A stretch of 64,000 nt of DNA from positions 30,925-94,924 of the forward strand of contig SHZK01000009.1 in the NCBI GenBank assembly GCA_009692305.1, in the 5' to 3' direction. Below the pieces are notes generated by a model, which saw only the letters and a list, made by a program, of their open reading frames with translations, was not told where the DNA came from and searched no databases. This stretch comes from Gammaproteobacteria bacterium. GTDB taxonomy: Bacteria > Pseudomonadota > Gammaproteobacteria > Pseudomonadales > Pseudohongiellaceae. Both the position numbers and the translations under genes were made by a program. Shown here one piece after another: positions 35,550 to 44,717 of the stretch (positions within the stretch are counted from its first letter, which is position 1; every line of letters begins with the position of its first letter).

Positions 35550-37606
35550 GCGATCTGGAAACTGGTATGAAAAATAGCGGGCAGTCTGCAAATATTTTGA
35601 TTCGTGGTCTGGTCGGTCTGCGAGACTGGACTGACGCCCGGCTGCCAATCGTGTCGGCTTGGGAAAAGCATATGAGCAAGTACTATGCGCCCAAGAATTT
35701 CAATTTCTGGTATTTCTTTGGCGTACTTTCTCTGTTTGTACTGGTATTGCAACTGATAACCGGTATCTGGTTGACGATGCATTACACCGCCAGTGCCGAA
35801 GATGCATTCGCCTCTGTGGAATACATCATGCGTGATGTGGAATGGGGCTGGTTGCTGCGGTATCTCCATTCAACTGGTGCGTCGGCATTCTTCTTTGTCG
35901 TATATCTCCATATGTTTCGCGGTTTGATGTACGGTTCCTACCAGAAGCCAAGGGAATTGATCTGGGTTTTTGGCATGGCGATTTACTTGATCCTGGTGAT
36001 GGAAGGCTTTATGGGCTATGTATTGCCCTGGGGCCAGATGTCTTACTGGGGCGCCAACGTGATCGTGTCGCTGGTAGGCGCGATTCCAATTATCGGTGAA
36101 GATTTATTGGTGTGGGTGCGCGGCGATTACCTGATCTCTGGTGCGACACTGAATCGATTCTTCGCATTGCACGTAGTCGCCATGCCGATAGTGCTAATGG
36201 CACTTGTGGTGCTGCATATTCTGGCATTGCATGAAGTTGGCTCGAATAATCCAGACGGTATCGAGATCAAGAAGAACAAGGGTCCTGATGGCGTGCCTCT
36301 CGATGGCGTGCCATTCCATCCTTACTACACGATGTATCAGGATCTCGGTGGCGTCGTTTTGTTCTTGTTCGTATTTTGTGCCATCGTTTTCTTCGCGCCG
36401 GAAATGGGCGGCTATTTTCTGGAAGTGGCAAATTTCCAGGAAGCCAATCCATTAAAGACTCCTGAGCACGTGCCTCCAGTTTGGTACTACACGCCGTTCT
36501 ACTCGATGCTACGAGCTGTGACCTATCCCTTGTTTGGTATTGATGCCAAATTTTGGGGATTGATTGTGATGTTTGGTGCCATCGCCATTTTGTTTGTATT
36601 GCCGTGGCTGGACAAGAGTCCGGTGCGTTCCATGCGTTATAAGGGTTGGTACAGTCGCATCGCGCTGCTGTTATTCCTGATGAGCTTCTTGATACTTGGT
36701 GTACTGGGTACTCAGGCAGTCAGCACAGCGAAGACCCTGCTCGCGCAAGTCATGACTGTCGTGTACTTCGGTTATTTTTTCGCGATGCCCTGGTATACGC
36801 GCAAGGAGAGTACATTTCCTGTACCTGAACGAGTCACTGGCCGCTGGATCAGTATTCCGCAAATGATTGGCACGATAGTGCTGTTGACCTTGCTGGTAGT
36901 GATTCCGCTCATGTTATCGAATAGTGCCGAAGCCGCTGAAGCAAGCAATGTGCATCTGGATGAGGTCGAAACAAATTTTGAAGATAAGGAATCGCTGCAA
37001 CGCGGCTTCAAATACTACATGAACTATTGCGTTAGCTGTCATGCGCTCGGATATGCCCGTTATGAGCGCACTGCAATGGACCTGGAAATCCCGACAGATC
37101 TGGTTATGGAGAATCTCGTATTTGATGATTCAGCCATAGGCGATTTGATTGTAAATTCCATGTCTGAGGACGATGCGAAGCAATGGTTTCGTGCAGTGCC
37201 ACCTGACCTGACTTTAATTGGACGCGTCCGCCAACCAGAATGGCTCTACACGTACCTGCGTTCTTTCTACAGTGATGCGACTCGTCCCTTGGGCACCAAC
37301 AATTCAGTTTTTGCCAACGTTGGTATGCCAAACGTTCTCTACGAACTGCAGGGCGATCAGGTGTGTGATGACCATGGCACGAACGACCCGACCAAGTGTG
37401 AACTTACGCATGTCGCTGGTACGGGTTCCATGGCTCCGGCTGAGTTCGACAGCGCCATGGGCGATCTGGTGAATTTTCTGTATTACGTTGGTGAGCCAGG
37501 ACGTTCCACGCGACAAGCGCTGGGTATTTGGGTGTTACTGTTTCTGGGCGTTCTGTATGTGCTGGTGGCATTGATGGGACGGGAATTCTCGAAGGACTAT
37601 CATTAA
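35546..37606 (+). CDS. petBC: Cytochrome b/c1 fusion polyprotein of the bc1 complex (FbcH-type)
   Basis: 686 residues in one uninterrupted frame. Residues 1-430 are a full cytochrome b: heme-ligand helices (YLHSTGASAFFFVVYLHMFRG region; LHVVAMPIVLMALVVLH) and a Qo-site PVWY motif, the form I recall from beta/gammaproteobacteria. A hydrophobic stretch (about 439-458) ending in SNSAEA looks like the former c1 signal peptide, with cleavage near A463-A466. Cytochrome c1 follows with heme motif CVSCH (C495, C498, H499), the Met-ligand region NVGMPNVLYELQG and a C-terminal anchor. Bradyrhizobium FbcH is a known precedent, cleaved after export. petB and petC are usually separate in gammaproteobacteria. 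Confidence 0.93.
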   Translation: MSDLETGMKNSGQSANILIRGLVGLRDWTDARLPIVSAWEKHMSKYYAPKNFNFWYFFGVLSLFVLVLQLITGIWLTMHYTASAEDAFASVEYIMRDVEWGWLLRYLHSTGASAFFFVVYLHMFRGLMYGSYQKPRELIWVFGMAIYLILVMEGFMGYVLPWGQMSYWGANVIVSLVGAIPIIGEDLLVWVRGDYLISGATLNRFFALHVVAMPIVLMALVVLHILALHEVGSNNPDGIEIKKNKGPDGVPLDGVPFHPYYTMYQDLGGVVLFLFVFCAIVFFAPEMGGYFLEVANFQEANPLKTPEHVPPVWYYTPFYSMLRAVTYPLFGIDAKFWGLIVMFGAIAILFVLPWLDKSPVRSMRYKGWYSRIALLLFLMSFLILGVLGTQAVSTAKTLLAQVMTVVYFGYFFAMPWYTRKESTFPVPERVTGRWISIPQMIGTIVLLTLLVVIPLMLSNSAEAAEASNVHLDEVETNFEDKESLQRGFKYYMNYCVSCHALGYARYERTAMDLEIPTDLVMENLVFDDSAIGDLIVNSMSEDDAKQWFRAVPPDLTLIGRVRQPEWLYTYLRSFYSDATRPLGTNNSVFANVGMPNVLYELQGDQVCDDHGTNDPTKCELTHVAGTGSMAPAEFDSAMGDLVNFLYYVGEPGRSTRQALGIWVLLFLGVLYVLVALMGREFSKDYH

Positions 37607-37658
37607 AAGTTTTTGAACTATGCGCACATTAATTACGAATAAAAACCGGGGAATAGAT

Positions 37659-38291
37659 ATGGGTGTTGTCGCAAAGAGATCGTCTATGACGTTCTATTCC
37701 GACGGCAGTAGTCATTACAGCCATCGAGTTCGAATAGTTTTGGCAGAGAAAGGTGTAACCGTTGAGACTATAGATGTCGATCCGGGTGAGTTGCCCGATG
37801 ATCTCGCCATGCTAAATCCATACAATAACTTGCCGACGCTCGTAGACCGGGATTTGGTATTGTATGAAGCGGATATCATGATGGAATACCTCGACGAGCG
37901 TTTTCCTCACCCGCCATTGTTTCCAGTGTACCCAGTAGCGCGAGCGCAGAGCCGCCTTTGGATTTATCGTATACGCAAGGATTGGTGTGGCCTGGTTGAC
38001 AAGATCATGGATGGAACTGGCACTCCCTCGCAACTGGATAAGGCGCGCAAGGAATTGCGAGAAAGCCTGATTTCAATCGCGCCTATCTTCGGTGAAAAAC
38101 CTTATTTCATGAGTGATGAATTTACCATTGTTGACTGCTGTGTCACGCCCATATTATGGCGCCTGCCAGCGATGGGAATTGACTTGCCTAAAAACAAAAC
38201 AACCAAACCTTTGCTTGAGTACAAAGAGCGCCTGTTCGAAAGAGACTCAGTACGCGCGAGCCTCTCAGAACAAGAAAAGGAAATGGTTTGA
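37659..38291 (+). CDS. sspA: SspA, stringent starvation protein A
   Basis: 210 residues from the ATG at 37659, preceded by CGGGGAA; an upstream in-frame ATG at 37620 adds 13 unlike residues. It has a GST fold: N-terminal thioredoxin-like part ([52 protein letters not shown]) and helical C-terminal part. SspA binds RNA polymerase rather than glutathione and tunes stress and virulence transcription. It follows petBC by 52 bp, the conserved gammaproteobacterial order. Confidence 0.96.
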   Translation: MGVVAKRSSMTFYSDGSSHYSHRVRIVLAEKGVTVETIDVDPGELPDDLAMLNPYNNLPTLVDRDLVLYEADIMMEYLDERFPHPPLFPVYPVARAQSRLWIYRIRKDWCGLVDKIMDGTGTPSQLDKARKELRESLISIAPIFGEKPYFMSDEFTIVDCCVTPILWRLPAMGIDLPKNKTTKPLLEYKERLFERDSVRASLSEQEKEMV

Positions 38292-38316
38292 TCTGAATTT
38301 GGTACTATTAACTATG

Positions 38317-38370
38317 TGTTGTTAGCTCTGCGTCTGTTGTTAACCCCGCAGCTGCTGTTAATCCCACAAT
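38317..38370. repeat. Three tandem 18-bp repeats before sspB
   Basis: Units TGTTGTTAGCTCTGCGTC (38317-38334), TGTTGTTAACCCCGCAGC (38335-38352) and TGCTGTTAATCCCACAAT (38353-38370). The array lies between the sspA stop and the sspB ribosome site. Confidence 0.82.
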
Positions 38371-38389
38371 TATAGAGGAGGCTTTCATT

Positions 38390-38818
38390 ATGAGCATGAG
38401 CTCAAGTCGCCCCTATTTGGTGAGAGCACTCTATGAATGGATTCTGGAGAACGATTGCACTCCCTACATACTCGTTAACGCTTTCCTCAATGGCGTCGAA
38501 GTGCCTCAGGAACATGTTAAGGATGGGCAGATCATTCTTAACATTTCTCCTTCAGCTGTTCAAAATCTCATAGTGCACAACCATGCGATCGAATTCGATG
38601 GTCGTTTCGCGGGAATTCCAAAGCGAGTGCTGGTGCCGATTGCGGCAGTGATGGGAGTCTATGCGAAAGAAAATGGGCAAGGCATGATCTTTGATGCCGA
38701 GGGTAGTCTGCCTAAGCCGCCCAGCCCTACTGGAAGTGATACCCCAACAGCCAGCGAGCGCACTGAAAAACAGCCGCTGAGCTTCAAGAAAAAACCATCA
38801 CTGCGTGTAGTTAAATAA
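38390..38818 (+). CDS. sspB: SspB, ClpXP specificity adaptor
   Basis: 142 residues. The ssrA-tag-binding fold opens with SSRPYLVRALYEWILENDCTPYILVNA and includes FDGRFAGIPKRVLVPIAAVMGVYAKENGQGM. A flexible Pro/Ser/Thr linker ends in KKPSLRVVK, the ClpX-binding tail. It delivers ssrA-tagged stalled-translation products to ClpXP. GAGGAGG precedes the ATG. It is 3 bp from the convergent dolP stop, with no visible terminator between. Confidence 0.97.
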   Translation: MSMSSSRPYLVRALYEWILENDCTPYILVNAFLNGVEVPQEHVKDGQIILNISPSAVQNLIVHNHAIEFDGRFAGIPKRVLVPIAAVMGVYAKENGQGMIFDAEGSLPKPPSPTGSDTPTASERTEKQPLSFKKKPSLRVVK

Positions 38819-38821
38819 TTA

Positions 38822-39397
38822 TTAGTTAATATATTCGAAAACTTTTACCACACGATTAACGCCCGAAACGTTGCGTACCAGGTTTGCGGCGCGCTCACCG
38901 TCTTCTTGGCTAATTAATCCCATCAGATAAAGAGCGCCGTTTTCCACAACCACATTTATCTGTGCAGAAGGAACATCATTGCTCGTCATCAGCATAGTGC
39001 GTGCTTTCGTGCCTATCCAAGCATCGCTGCTGCGGGTGGCAAAGCCGGCATTGCTCGATACATTGAGTTCATTGTGTATGCGTTTGATCTTGGTACTCGC
39101 CTGACTCGCTATGACGGTGGCTCTGGCTTTTAATTCCTCCGTGGCAATCTGACCTGCCAGCAAAACCACGCCGTTATAGCTGACTACTTGCAGTCTGGAG
39201 TCTCTGAAGAATGGATCCTGTGATTTCAGATTGACCAATATCTTCGTTTCGATAGCCTGATCTTCCACGACGGCACCTGCTGTGCGTTCAGTCGGGTCTT
39301 CCTGCATACCAGTCTCCGGTGTGGTTTGCACCAGAATAGTGGTGCAGGATGCAAGAGTCAGTGCCGCGATAAACAAGTAAAGTTTGTACATAGTCAT
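38822..39397 (-). CDS. dolP: DolP/YraP, outer-membrane BON-domain lipoprotein
   Basis: 191 residues. The lipoprotein signal ends in LASC with the lipidated Cys at about residue 18. Two BON domains follow (TKILVNLKSQDPFFRDSRLQVVSYNGVVLLAG; ARTMLMTSNDVPSAQINVVVENGALYLMG). DolP binds anionic phospholipids, localises to division sites and supports outer-membrane integrity. The ribosome site GGAGG lies inside the end of diaA, 3 bp upstream, so the two are coupled. Confidence 0.94.
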   Translation of the reverse strand: MTMYKLYLFIAALTLASCTTILVQTTPETGMQEDPTERTAGAVVEDQAIETKILVNLKSQDPFFRDSRLQVVSYNGVVLLAGQIATEELKARATVIASQASTKIKRIHNELNVSSNAGFATRSSDAWIGTKARTMLMTSNDVPSAQINVVVENGALYLMGLISQEDGERAANLVRNVSGVNRVVKVFEYIN

Positions 39398-39400
39398 GGA

Positions 39401-40063
<663 letters not shown>

Positions 40064-40148
40064 TCATTTGCAAATGAATTAGAGTATTTTAATGTCCTTG
40101 CGGCATTACCTGTCCTTTATCAGAGACTCCGCATCGGGCAAAAAAGTT

Positions 40149-40538
40149 TCACTGGAATGCGTTGCGAATCCATTCAAATTGCAATAATCCGGCGCTGGCT
40201 CCATTGCTAACGCCAACCACATCGAAGCGACAGGCAAAGTGCGTAAATTTGGGATGTGTAGCCAGAAAATGTGCGGCGGCCAGTCGAATCTTTCTTTGTT
40301 TGTGATACGTCACTGATGCTATTGCGCCACCATATCTTTCCTGGCTGCGGAAGCGGATCTCCAGGAATACGAGAAATTGACCGGATTCAATCATGATCAG
40401 GTCAATTTCCCCTTGTCTGCACGAGTAGTTGCGTACGGTCAGCACCAATCCTTGTTGTTGCAGATGCTGGCAAACGCGCACTTCTTGCTTGAAGCCAAAC
40501 TGCCGTGAGTTTATGTCTGCGGAATGTTTGAGTGACAT
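40149..40538 (-). CDS. yraN: YraN, UPF0102 endonuclease-like protein
   Basis: 129 residues. A PD-(D/E)XK-like core is visible: FGFKQEVRVCQHLQQQG, NYSCRQGEIDLIMIE and FLEIRFRSQERYGGAIASV. The catalytic-type E-x-R follows the E. coli pattern. Function is undefined; the fold is related to Holliday-junction resolvases. It begins 31 bp after lpoA and is separated from diaA by 148 bp with no recognisable element. Confidence 0.92.
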   Translation of the reverse strand: MSLKHSADINSRQFGFKQEVRVCQHLQQQGLVLTVRNYSCRQGEIDLIMIESGQFLVFLEIRFRSQERYGGAIASVTYHKQRKIRLAAAHFLATHPKFTHFACRFDVVGVSNGASAGLLQFEWIRNAFQ

Positions 40539-40569
40539 GACATCCTTGTCATAAGCCAGATTGGAGAGT

Positions 40570-42423
40570 CTAGTCGGATGCCTCTGGATTGGTACTGAAC
40601 AGTGTTACCAGGCCGTCAATAAAGGTTGCCACTGCAAGCTCTCTGCGGATGCGTCGGTTCGCTGTCATGGTCAGATTCCCGGTTGTGCCTTGCAATTCGT
40701 CGAGTTGACGCATTTCCAATTGTCGCAATAAGGGGTAGAGCCGAAAGCTGTCTACGCCCATTGCGCGCAGGCGCTGTAGTGGACCCTGCACCTGACGCAG
40801 GTTGGCGACCATTGCTTCCTTAAGGGGATCGGTTGAGTTCAATACCCACGGCGCATCGGTAAAGATGATGCCATCGAGGTCGCGGTTCGCGCTGCGATTT
40901 TCCTGCCCATCGTAAATGGCAGGTAAGGCGAATACAGGAACGTTTTCGGCGAAATAAAATGCCAGCGTAGGTTTTATCTGGCGACCCTGACGCGGATTCG
41001 CGATCAAGAAAATGAAGTCAATATCTGCGCGGCGTCTGGGAGTGAAAGCCAAACTCGACCGCGGCAATAAATCCAGCAAGCGATCGGCACGTGCTTCGCT
41101 TCTATCAATAGCCAGCAGGCGTTTCACGAGTGGGGCGTAGTCGCTGTCGCCACTGAAGCTGACTTCTGTCACCACCTGCCCACCTTGCTCTCGCCAGATA
41201 TCGGCGAAAATGCCTCGCAGTCGCAGATAATCATCGGTTTGCGGAGTGACGATAGCTGCATTGCGGTAACCGGACAGCCAGGCTAGCTTTGCTGCCTGCG
41301 CCATCTCATCTTCCGGCGCCAGTCCAAACTGATACAAATTGTCTGGACCGGCATCGAGGCGGTCCGCGTAGTTCAATGCGAGCGTTGGCACTGGTAAATC
41401 AGGCATGTCCTGCAACTGGTTTACCAGCGCTTTGTCGAGAGGGCCGATGATCAAATCTGCGCCGCCGGCAACGGCTTCATCGTATATTGCAGAGATGTTC
41501 CTGACATTACTGGTATCAAACACAGCAATCAGCGGGACCTCACTGGACACTGCCAGAGCCTGATAGTAAGCGCTAAGAAAGCCTTCCTGAATAGCGTTGC
41601 CGGCAGGCGTTTGCAAAGGCAGTAACAGCGCCAGGCGCTTTGGCCGCTGCTCCCAGATTATTTGTAATTCTGCCAAAGGAGATGGCAGTAATTCGGTTGC
41701 CGGATGTCGGTTCCACACCCTGCTCCATTGGTCGATCGCGTCGATCTGAGCCTTGATATTGAATTGCTCGCGCTTGGCTATCTGGGCAAGCTCAATCCAG
41801 CCGCGAGATTCATAACTTTCAACATTGAGTGAGAATTCGACTAACTGCTCCTCGCCAAGCGGTTCAAGGCTTTCCCAGATGGCGTCGTTGAGCGCCTGTG
41901 TGCGCAGCTCAGGAGAATTTGTGCCTGCTTCCACAAATGCGGCAAAGGCCTCGCTAATTTGTCCGGTTTGCATGTAGCTGGTCGCAATCGTGGAGTAGTA
42001 ACGGTACTGCAGTGCATCAGTCTGCAATTCGACATTTCGTACCAGCTGACTGGTTAGTAGATTGACTGCTGCAGCAGGTCGTTGTTGTAGCAAGGCCATA
42101 TCAGCCTGCGCGAGGACGTAGCGCAGTTGTAATGTTGCCGAGAGTAATCGAGGGTTTTCAATGCGGGCGAGGGCCAGACCAACCCGGTCAACTGCTTCGG
42201 CGGCAAGCAATTCCTCAGCGGCCGTGAGTATTAATGCCGCAGCTTCGTTACCCTCCAGCCGACTGGCTGCGTTTAATAGCTCATCAACTGACTCTGCGGT
42301 AGACTCAACGCCGGACGTCCGCTCGTAGCTGGGATTGCTGCCCGAGTTGCTGCCACAGGCAGACAACAGCAGCATTAACGCCAAAGCTACCGGGTAAAAT
42401 GATCGATTGAGCAATAGCTGCAT
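40570..42423 (-). CDS. lpoA: LpoA, outer-membrane lipoprotein activator of PBP1A
   Basis: 617 residues, slightly shorter than in E. coli. The lipobox LSAC puts the lipidated Cys at residue 22. An N-terminal TPR-like helical half (TLQLRYVLAQADMALLQQRP) is followed by a periplasmic-binding-like domain (KRLALLLPLQTPAGNAIQEGFLSAYY; LIIGPLDKALVNQLQ; DFIFLIANPRQGRQIKPTL). LpoA reaches through the peptidoglycan to stimulate PBP1A. It diverges from rsmI with 214 bp between them. Confidence 0.94.
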   Translation of the reverse strand: MQLLLNRSFYPVALALMLLLSACGSNSGSNPSYERTSGVESTAESVDELLNAASRLEGNEAAALILTAAEELLAAEAVDRVGLALARIENPRLLSATLQLRYVLAQADMALLQQRPAAAVNLLTSQLVRNVELQTDALQYRYYSTIATSYMQTGQISEAFAAFVEAGTNSPELRTQALNDAIWESLEPLGEEQLVEFSLNVESYESRGWIELAQIAKREQFNIKAQIDAIDQWSRVWNRHPATELLPSPLAELQIIWEQRPKRLALLLPLQTPAGNAIQEGFLSAYYQALAVSSEVPLIAVFDTSNVRNISAIYDEAVAGGADLIIGPLDKALVNQLQDMPDLPVPTLALNYADRLDAGPDNLYQFGLAPEDEMAQAAKLAWLSGYRNAAIVTPQTDDYLRLRGIFADIWREQGGQVVTEVSFSGDSDYAPLVKRLLAIDRSEARADRLLDLLPRSSLAFTPRRRADIDFIFLIANPRQGRQIKPTLAFYFAENVPVFALPAIYDGQENRSANRDLDGIIFTDAPWVLNSTDPLKEAMVANLRQVQGPLQRLRAMGVDSFRLYPLLRQLEMRQLDELQGTTGNLTMTANRRIRRELAVATFIDGLVTLFSTNPEASD

Positions 42424-42637
42424 GTGAATTGGTTACTGCGTGAGGCAGGTTCGAAGCAAGAAGCAAAAGACTAATACAGTTATATGGGTTCGGCAATTTT
42501 TAAAAGTTGATAATGTAAGCAGTTCATGTGAATTCAGCATAGCCGAGAAGTTTTTGGCATGCAAAATTTGCCAGCAATTTGTGTTAACCGTCTATTTGTG
42601 TAAACCGTCTAAGGGCAGTCAGGAAGCGTTCGCCATT

Positions 42638-43486
42638 ATGTCTCACTCGGGTACGCTTTATGTTGTTGCCACACCAATAGGCAATCTGGATGACATTACC
42701 TTGCGGGCAATCGAGACCTTGCAGCAAGTTGATCTAATAGCCGCTGAAGATACGCGCCACAGCAAAGTATTATTGCAACGCCTGCAAATTAATACGCCCA
42801 TGGTCTCGCACCATGATTTCAGCAGTGAGCAGGCGATCAAGCAAATCATTGATGAGTTGCAGCAGGGTAAATCTATTGCTTTGATTTCAGACGCTGGTAC
42901 TCCACTTATTTCAGATCCAGGCTACCGGCTGGTTAGCCTAGCGCGAGAGCAAACCATCGCCGTAATTCCGATTCCTGGTCCTAGTGCTATCACTGCTGCG
43001 CTCAGCGTTGCCGGACTGCCGACTGATCGCTTCGCGTTCGAAGGATTTTTGCCGAGCAAGTCGGCTGCACGCTTGGCGCGCTTGCATGAATTGCGCTTCG
43101 ATACTCGCAGTCTGATTTTTTACGAGTCCACGCATCGCATCGTGTCCAGTATTGACGATATGCAAACAGAATTTGGCCCTCAGCGCCTGCTGTTTGTAGG
43201 GAGAGAATTAACCAAGAAATTTGAAACGCATTTCAATGGAACCGTCAGCGATTGTCTGGTTTGGTTGCAGAGTGATGGGAATCAGCAAAAGGGTGAATTC
43301 GTAATTATTGTGGCAGGATCGGAAGTGGCTTCGGCGCAACAGCAGCTGCAGCAAGACGCATTGCATTTGGTAGCACGCCTGCGCGAGCATTTGCCAATGA
43401 AGACAGCGGTCGCACTTGCCAGTGAACTGACAGGAGCAAAGAAGAACGCGCTGTATCAGTTGGCGTTAGATCAAGAGCGTAAATAA
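42638..43486 (+). CDS. rsmI: RsmI, 16S rRNA C1402 2'-O-methyltransferase
   Basis: 282 residues from the ATG at 42638 (MSHSGTLYVVATPIGNLDDI); the frame is open from 42440 but that part is not conserved. Tetrapyrrole-methylase-type motifs include AAEDTRHSKVLLQRL, LISDAGTPLISDPGYRLV, PGPSAITAALSVAGLP and FYESTHRI. It methylates C1402 in the decoding centre. AGGAAG lies upstream. rnpB follows about 57 bp after the stop. Confidence 0.96.
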   Translation: MSHSGTLYVVATPIGNLDDITLRAIETLQQVDLIAAEDTRHSKVLLQRLQINTPMVSHHDFSSEQAIKQIIDELQQGKSIALISDAGTPLISDPGYRLVSLAREQTIAVIPIPGPSAITAALSVAGLPTDRFAFEGFLPSKSAARLARLHELRFDTRSLIFYESTHRIVSSIDDMQTEFGPQRLLFVGRELTKKFETHFNGTVSDCLVWLQSDGNQQKGEFVIIVAGSEVASAQQQLQQDALHLVARLREHLPMKTAVALASELTGAKKNALYQLALDQERK

Positions 43487-43542
43487 ACTTGGGAATGTAG
43501 TGTTTGTGGTTGAGTTGGCGCTGCAACTACATTAGTCTGCGC

Positions 43543-43924
43543 GCGAGTCAGCCGGGCAATTGCTGTTTGAAGCTCTTTACTTATCGGTTTTCGATAGGCG
43601 AGGAATCAGATAGAGGAAAGTCCGGGCTCCATAGAGCAGGGTGCCAGGTAACGCCTGGGGGGCGCAAGCCTACGGCTAGTGCAACAGAAAGCAAACCGCC
43701 CGGTTACTTCGGTAATCAGGTAAGGGTGAAAAGGTGCGGTAAGAGCGCACCGCGCGACTGGTAACAGTTCGTGGCTAGGTAAACCCCACCCGGAGCAAGG
43801 CCAAATAGGAATCCGTTAATGCTGCTCGCATTGGATTCGGGTAGGCCGCTACAAACCTGTGGTGACGCAGGTTGCAGATGAATGATTGTCCTCGACAGAA
43901 CCCGGCTTACAGGCTGGCTCACTT
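43543..43924 (+). ncRNA. rnpB: RNase P RNA (class A)
   Basis: About 380 nt. The universally conserved cores are present: GAGGAAAGTCCGGGCTCC (near 43615), CAGGGTGCCAGGTAACGCC, GTGCAACAGAAAGCAAACCGCC, GGTAAGGGTGAAAAGGTGCGG, TAAACCCCACCCGGAGCAAG, and GACAGAACCCGGCTTAC near the 3' end. P1 is closed by GAGTCAGCC (from 43545) with GGCTGGCTC (43912-43920), followed by a T run that probably terminates it. It processes tRNA 5' ends with RnpA. End points are estimated from P1. Confidence 0.97.
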
Positions 43925-44134
43925 TTTTCCCCACGCTTTGATGTTTTTCGGAGCGCGAGCGCAGAGTTTCCGTGCTTCCATTCCCCGTATTCTTAAGAAA
44001 TTACTTTAATTAGTTTAATTATCTAATTGTTCTTGTTGGAATCGCCAATTTTGATCTATTACAAGTTCGCGTCAGTACCTGACTTTTAGCGGCAAGTTCC
44101 TGAATTTTCTTGAAAAGGATCACGTAAATAGTAC

Positions 44135-44163
44135 TTGCAAGGGCCTGTTTGTCTCCTTATAGT
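44135..44163 (+). promoter_or_regulatory. Sigma-70 promoter of the mra/dcw cluster (Pmra)
   Basis: TTGCAA (44135-44140), 17-bp spacer, TATAGT (44158-44163). The predicted start, near 44170, lies directly before the MraZ boxes. The rest of the 336-bp gap between rnpB and mraZ shows nothing else I can name. Confidence 0.72.
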
Positions 44164-44171
44164 GTCACTTT

Positions 44172-44215
44172 GTGGCAAAAAGTGGATTATATTGTTGTTT
44201 TGTGGAGTGAAGTGG
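44172..44215 (+). promoter_or_regulatory. MraZ-binding boxes
   Basis: Four GTGG boxes start at 44172, 44182, 44202 and 44212, all on a 10-bp register with the 44192 position empty. MraZ is known to bind GTGG-containing direct repeats with 10-bp periodicity and repress its own operon. Placement just downstream of the predicted start site fits repression. Confidence 0.75.
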
Positions 44216-44260
44216 ACTTCGCTTCCTCGATAACAGATCCAATAAAGGCGGGGACGACAA

Positions 44261-44716
44261 GTGTTTCGCGGCATCAATACTATAAATCTGGATGCGAAAG
44301 GGCGTTTGGCTATGCCGGCGCGTTATCGCGAGCAACTAGCGCAGCATGGCAACGGCGCGCTGGTGGTTACTATTGATACCAATCACCGCTGTTTGCTGCT
44401 CTATCCCAACGCCGAATGGGAGCAGATTGAACGTCAAATTGAATCCCTCTCCAGCTTCGACCCCATGTCCCAGCGCGTCAAACATTTGTTGATCGGTCAC
44501 GCCAATGATCTCGAAATGGATGGCAGCGGCCGTATCCTGCTGCCACAAGAACTGCGTCAGTATGCCCACCTGGAAAAACACGTTTGTTTGATCGGGCAGG
44601 GCAAGAAACTGGAAATCTGGGATCAAGGTAACTGGAATGAACAGCGTGAGCATTGGCTGACAGAGTCATCTACGTCCGCGGAACTGCCCGAAAAATTACG
44701 GGCATTGGCGCTATAA
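44261..44716 (+). CDS. mraZ: MraZ, transcriptional repressor of the dcw cluster
   Basis: 151 residues from a GTG at 44261 with GGCGGGGA upstream. Two SpoVT/AbrB-type swapped-hairpin domains, each with the DxxGRxxxP-like motif: FRGINTINLDAKGRLAMPARYREQL and ANDLEMDGSGRILLPQELRQY. It forms ring oligomers that bind the GTGG repeats upstream. rsmH begins 1 bp after the stop. Confidence 0.96.
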   Translation: MFRGINTINLDAKGRLAMPARYREQLAQHGNGALVVTIDTNHRCLLLYPNAEWEQIERQIESLSSFDPMSQRVKHLLIGHANDLEMDGSGRILLPQELRQYAHLEKHVCLIGQGKKLEIWDQGNWNEQREHWLTESSTSAELPEKLRALAL

Positions 44717-44717
44717 A

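Noticed and set aside
43925..44130. Further RNA or small gene between rnpB and the mra promoter
   Set aside because: AT-rich sequence with no open frame of note, no repeats and no recognisable RNA core.
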